Of a DNA stretch of 25,112 nucleotides, positions 23,966 to 25,112 are shown one piece after another. The stretch is from positions 1 to 25,112 of the forward strand of contig PBSR01000258.1 in NCBI GenBank assembly GCA_002726335.1, read 5' to 3'. The notes under the pieces are model-generated. The model was not told the DNA's origin. It worked only from the letters and a program-made list of their open reading frames with translations, and did no database searches. Both the position numbers and the translations under genes were made by a program. Origin of the DNA: Gemmatimonadaceae bacterium (GTDB lineage Bacteria > Latescibacterota > UBA2968 > UBA8231). Numbering within the stretch: position 1 is the first letter of the stretch; every line of letters starts with the position of its first letter.

Positions 23966-24624
23966 TTACCCGGCACTGCCTTCGGGGTTCCCGGGGGCAT
24001 CGTCCTCCGGAAGGTTCGCTTCCAGTTCGGCCAGCTGGGGCTCGACGATGCTCGTGTAGCAGTCGGGGCAGATACCGTGACTGAAGCTGACGTCAGCGTA
24101 GTGCTCGATATAGCCTTCGACCTGCTGCCAGTAGTTGCCGTCGTTGCGGATCTTCTTGCAGTAGGAACAGATCGGCAGCAGGCCCTGCAGCGTCTTCACC
24201 TTGCCAAGGGCGTCCTCCAGTTCGGTGACGCGCTGGGCGAGTTGGCTCTGTAGTTCGACGACGCGCTCACCGACGCCGATCCGGGCTGCCAGTTCCCGCC
24301 GGCGAAACGGCTTGGTGATGTAGTCGTTGGCCCCGGCATCGAGACCCGAGACGATGTCTTCTTCGGCATCGCGGGTCGTGAGCATGATGATATAGAGGCC
24401 CTCGAGACCTTCGGTCTGGCGCGCCTGGCGGCAGACGTCGATGCCGTCGAGCGCTCGGGCATCATCCAGTCGAGGATCGCCAGAGACGGGGGAGCAGCCT
24501 GCTGCAGCGCCTCCCATGCCTGACCGCCATCGGTGCAGACCACGACCTCGTGTCCCCAACCGCTGAGCGTCTTCTCCAGCAGCAGTCGGGAAGTCGGCTC
24601 GTCTTCGGCGATGAGGATTCTCAT
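23966..24624 (-). pseudogene. response regulator with coiled coil and CxxC/CxxC module, frameshifted
   Basis: A receiver-domain protein read in two frames. From the ATG at 24624: MRILIAEDEPTSR (acidic D8), then LAILDWMMPE with the phospho-acceptor D52. The frame then breaks and the receiver resumes in another frame as LDGIDVCRQ, followed by DYITKPF, a coiled coil (VVELQSQLAQRVTELEDAL) and the terminal module LLPICSYCKKIRND ... GICPDCYTSI with two Cys pairs. That module is common behind receiver and PAS domains. The junction reads GAGCGCTCGAC where GAGCTCGAC would restore the family text PELDGIDVCR, so one GC dinucleotide (within 24451-24454) appears extra. Removing it gives 218 residues. It could be a true mutation, an assembly error, or, less likely, recoding. 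A 5-bp GC inverted repeat (23949-23964) lies just beyond the stop. Confidence 0.85.
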
Positions 24625-24635
24625 GGCGGCGGGTG

Positions 24636-24869
24636 TCAGCCCTGGTACTGACCTGCTGCGGTGTCGTCGTCATCACCCTCGCGCACCAGGATCGCGGCGG
24701 GTATCAGCACACAATAACCGACGACGAGCAGGATCGGCGCCACTGTCAGAGACAGGAAACCGTCCACCGGGGGCACGCGCAACAGTCCATACCCTGCGGC
24801 TATGACCAGAAGGCCAACGCCGAAGAGAAGCCAGTTCTTGCGCGTGAAGGGCAGTTCGGAGCCAACCAC
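24636..24869 (-). CDS. small two-helix membrane protein, DUF3098-like
   Basis: 77 residues. A short cytoplasmic PFTRKNWLL lead, one membrane helix (about 14-30), a short loop, then a second helix in LTVAPILLVVGYCVLIPAAIL and an acidic tail GDDDDT. The FTRKN...GYG...APILLVVGYCVLIP pattern resembles DUF3098-type proteins of FCB-group bacteria, of unknown function. The GTG at 24869 follows AAAGG at about 7 bp and is taken as the start. It lies 23 bases after rplS and 11 bases before the response regulator, so the three probably share a transcript. Confidence 0.75.
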   Translation of the reverse strand: MVGSELPFTRKNWLLFGVGLLVIAAGYGLLRVPPVDGFLSLTVAPILLVVGYCVLIPAAILVREGDDDDTAAGQYQG

Positions 24870-24892
24870 GTGATGCCTTTCGCTAGTCTTCG

Positions 24893-25112
24893 TTATCGCT
24901 TTTCGCGGATCCGGGCCGAACGGCCCTTGCGGGCGCGCAGGTAGAACAGGCGGGCTCGACGGACACGTCCACGGCGGGTGGGCTCGATCTGCGAGATCCG
25001 CGGCGAGTGCAGCGGGAAGATACGTTCCACGGCGATTCCCTGAGTCACCTTGCGGACGGTGAACGTTGCGTGAATGCCCGATCCCTTACGCTGGATGACG
25101 TCGCCTTCGAAA
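24893..25112 (-). CDS. rplS: ribosomal protein L19, partial at window edge
   Basis: The C-terminal 72 residues of 50S protein L19, which sits at the interface with the 30S subunit. Read from 25111 on the minus strand: [37 protein letters not shown], then [18 protein letters not shown] and the end ARIREKR with TAA at 24893-24895. These match the L19 core and C-terminus closely. The 5' part, about 40-45 residues, lies outside the window. It heads a probable transcript continuing into the DUF3098-like gene. Confidence 0.95.
   Translation of the reverse strand, partial: FEGDVIQRKGSGIHATFTVRKVTQGIAVERIFPLHSPRISQIEPTRRGRVRRARLFYLRARKGRSARIREKR

Overview
The window is dense, high-GC bacterial DNA with about 23 protein genes, no rRNA or tRNA genes that I can see, no CRISPR array and no recognisable transposase. 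It looks like a free-living heterotrophic bacterium. Small features (a DUF3098-like membrane protein beside rplS, a response regulator with a C-terminal CxxC/CxxC module) fit the wider FCB group. So does the abundance of M81, creatininase, amidohydrolase-2, FAD-oxidoreductase and sulfatase genes (Latescibacterota, Gemmatimonadota or similar). This placement is inference only. GTG and TTG starts are frequent, and neighbouring genes are tightly packed or overlap.

Left part (1-4550). The window opens with about 85 AT-rich bases that do not look like the rest. Next comes the C-terminal two thirds of a DyP-type peroxidase (+), which converges with and overlaps a minus-strand operon. That operon reads mlrC-like M81 metallopeptidase, then polyphosphate kinase 2 (interrupted by two in-frame TGA codons), then an FAD-dependent oxidoreductase.

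Middle plus-strand block (4551-13619). It holds polA with all three domains intact, a tandem 68-bp hairpin repeat, an amidohydrolase-2 protein, the ammonium transporter/PII pair amtB-glnK closed by a strong intrinsic terminator, a large six-hairpin-like protein of unknown substrate, and a divergent PurF-like amidotransferase/phosphoribosyltransferase.

Minus-strand block (13560-19465). It reads DUF1992 protein, creatininase-family protein, GNAT acetyltransferase, then an ABC-2 exporter (ATPase plus two permeases) whose last gene overlaps the start of a secreted lipoprotein alpha/beta hydrolase. Stops and starts lie within a few bases of each other throughout, apart from an 85-bp gap before the ABC genes.

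Right part (19466-25112). A divergent intergenic region carries a 17-bp inverted repeat and leads into a translationally coupled pair of His-rich proteins that I do not recognise. Beyond them are a 7TM-DISM/SpoIIE-type PP2C phosphatase (-), a cytoplasmic-type sulfatase (+), a response regulator broken by an apparent 2-nt GC insertion (-), a DUF3098-like membrane protein (-), and the 3' part of rplS (-) at the edge.

The points most worth checking are the tandem hairpin repeat with a compensatory base-pair change, ppk2 with two clean in-frame TGA codons, the response-regulator frameshift, and the unknown coupled gene pair.
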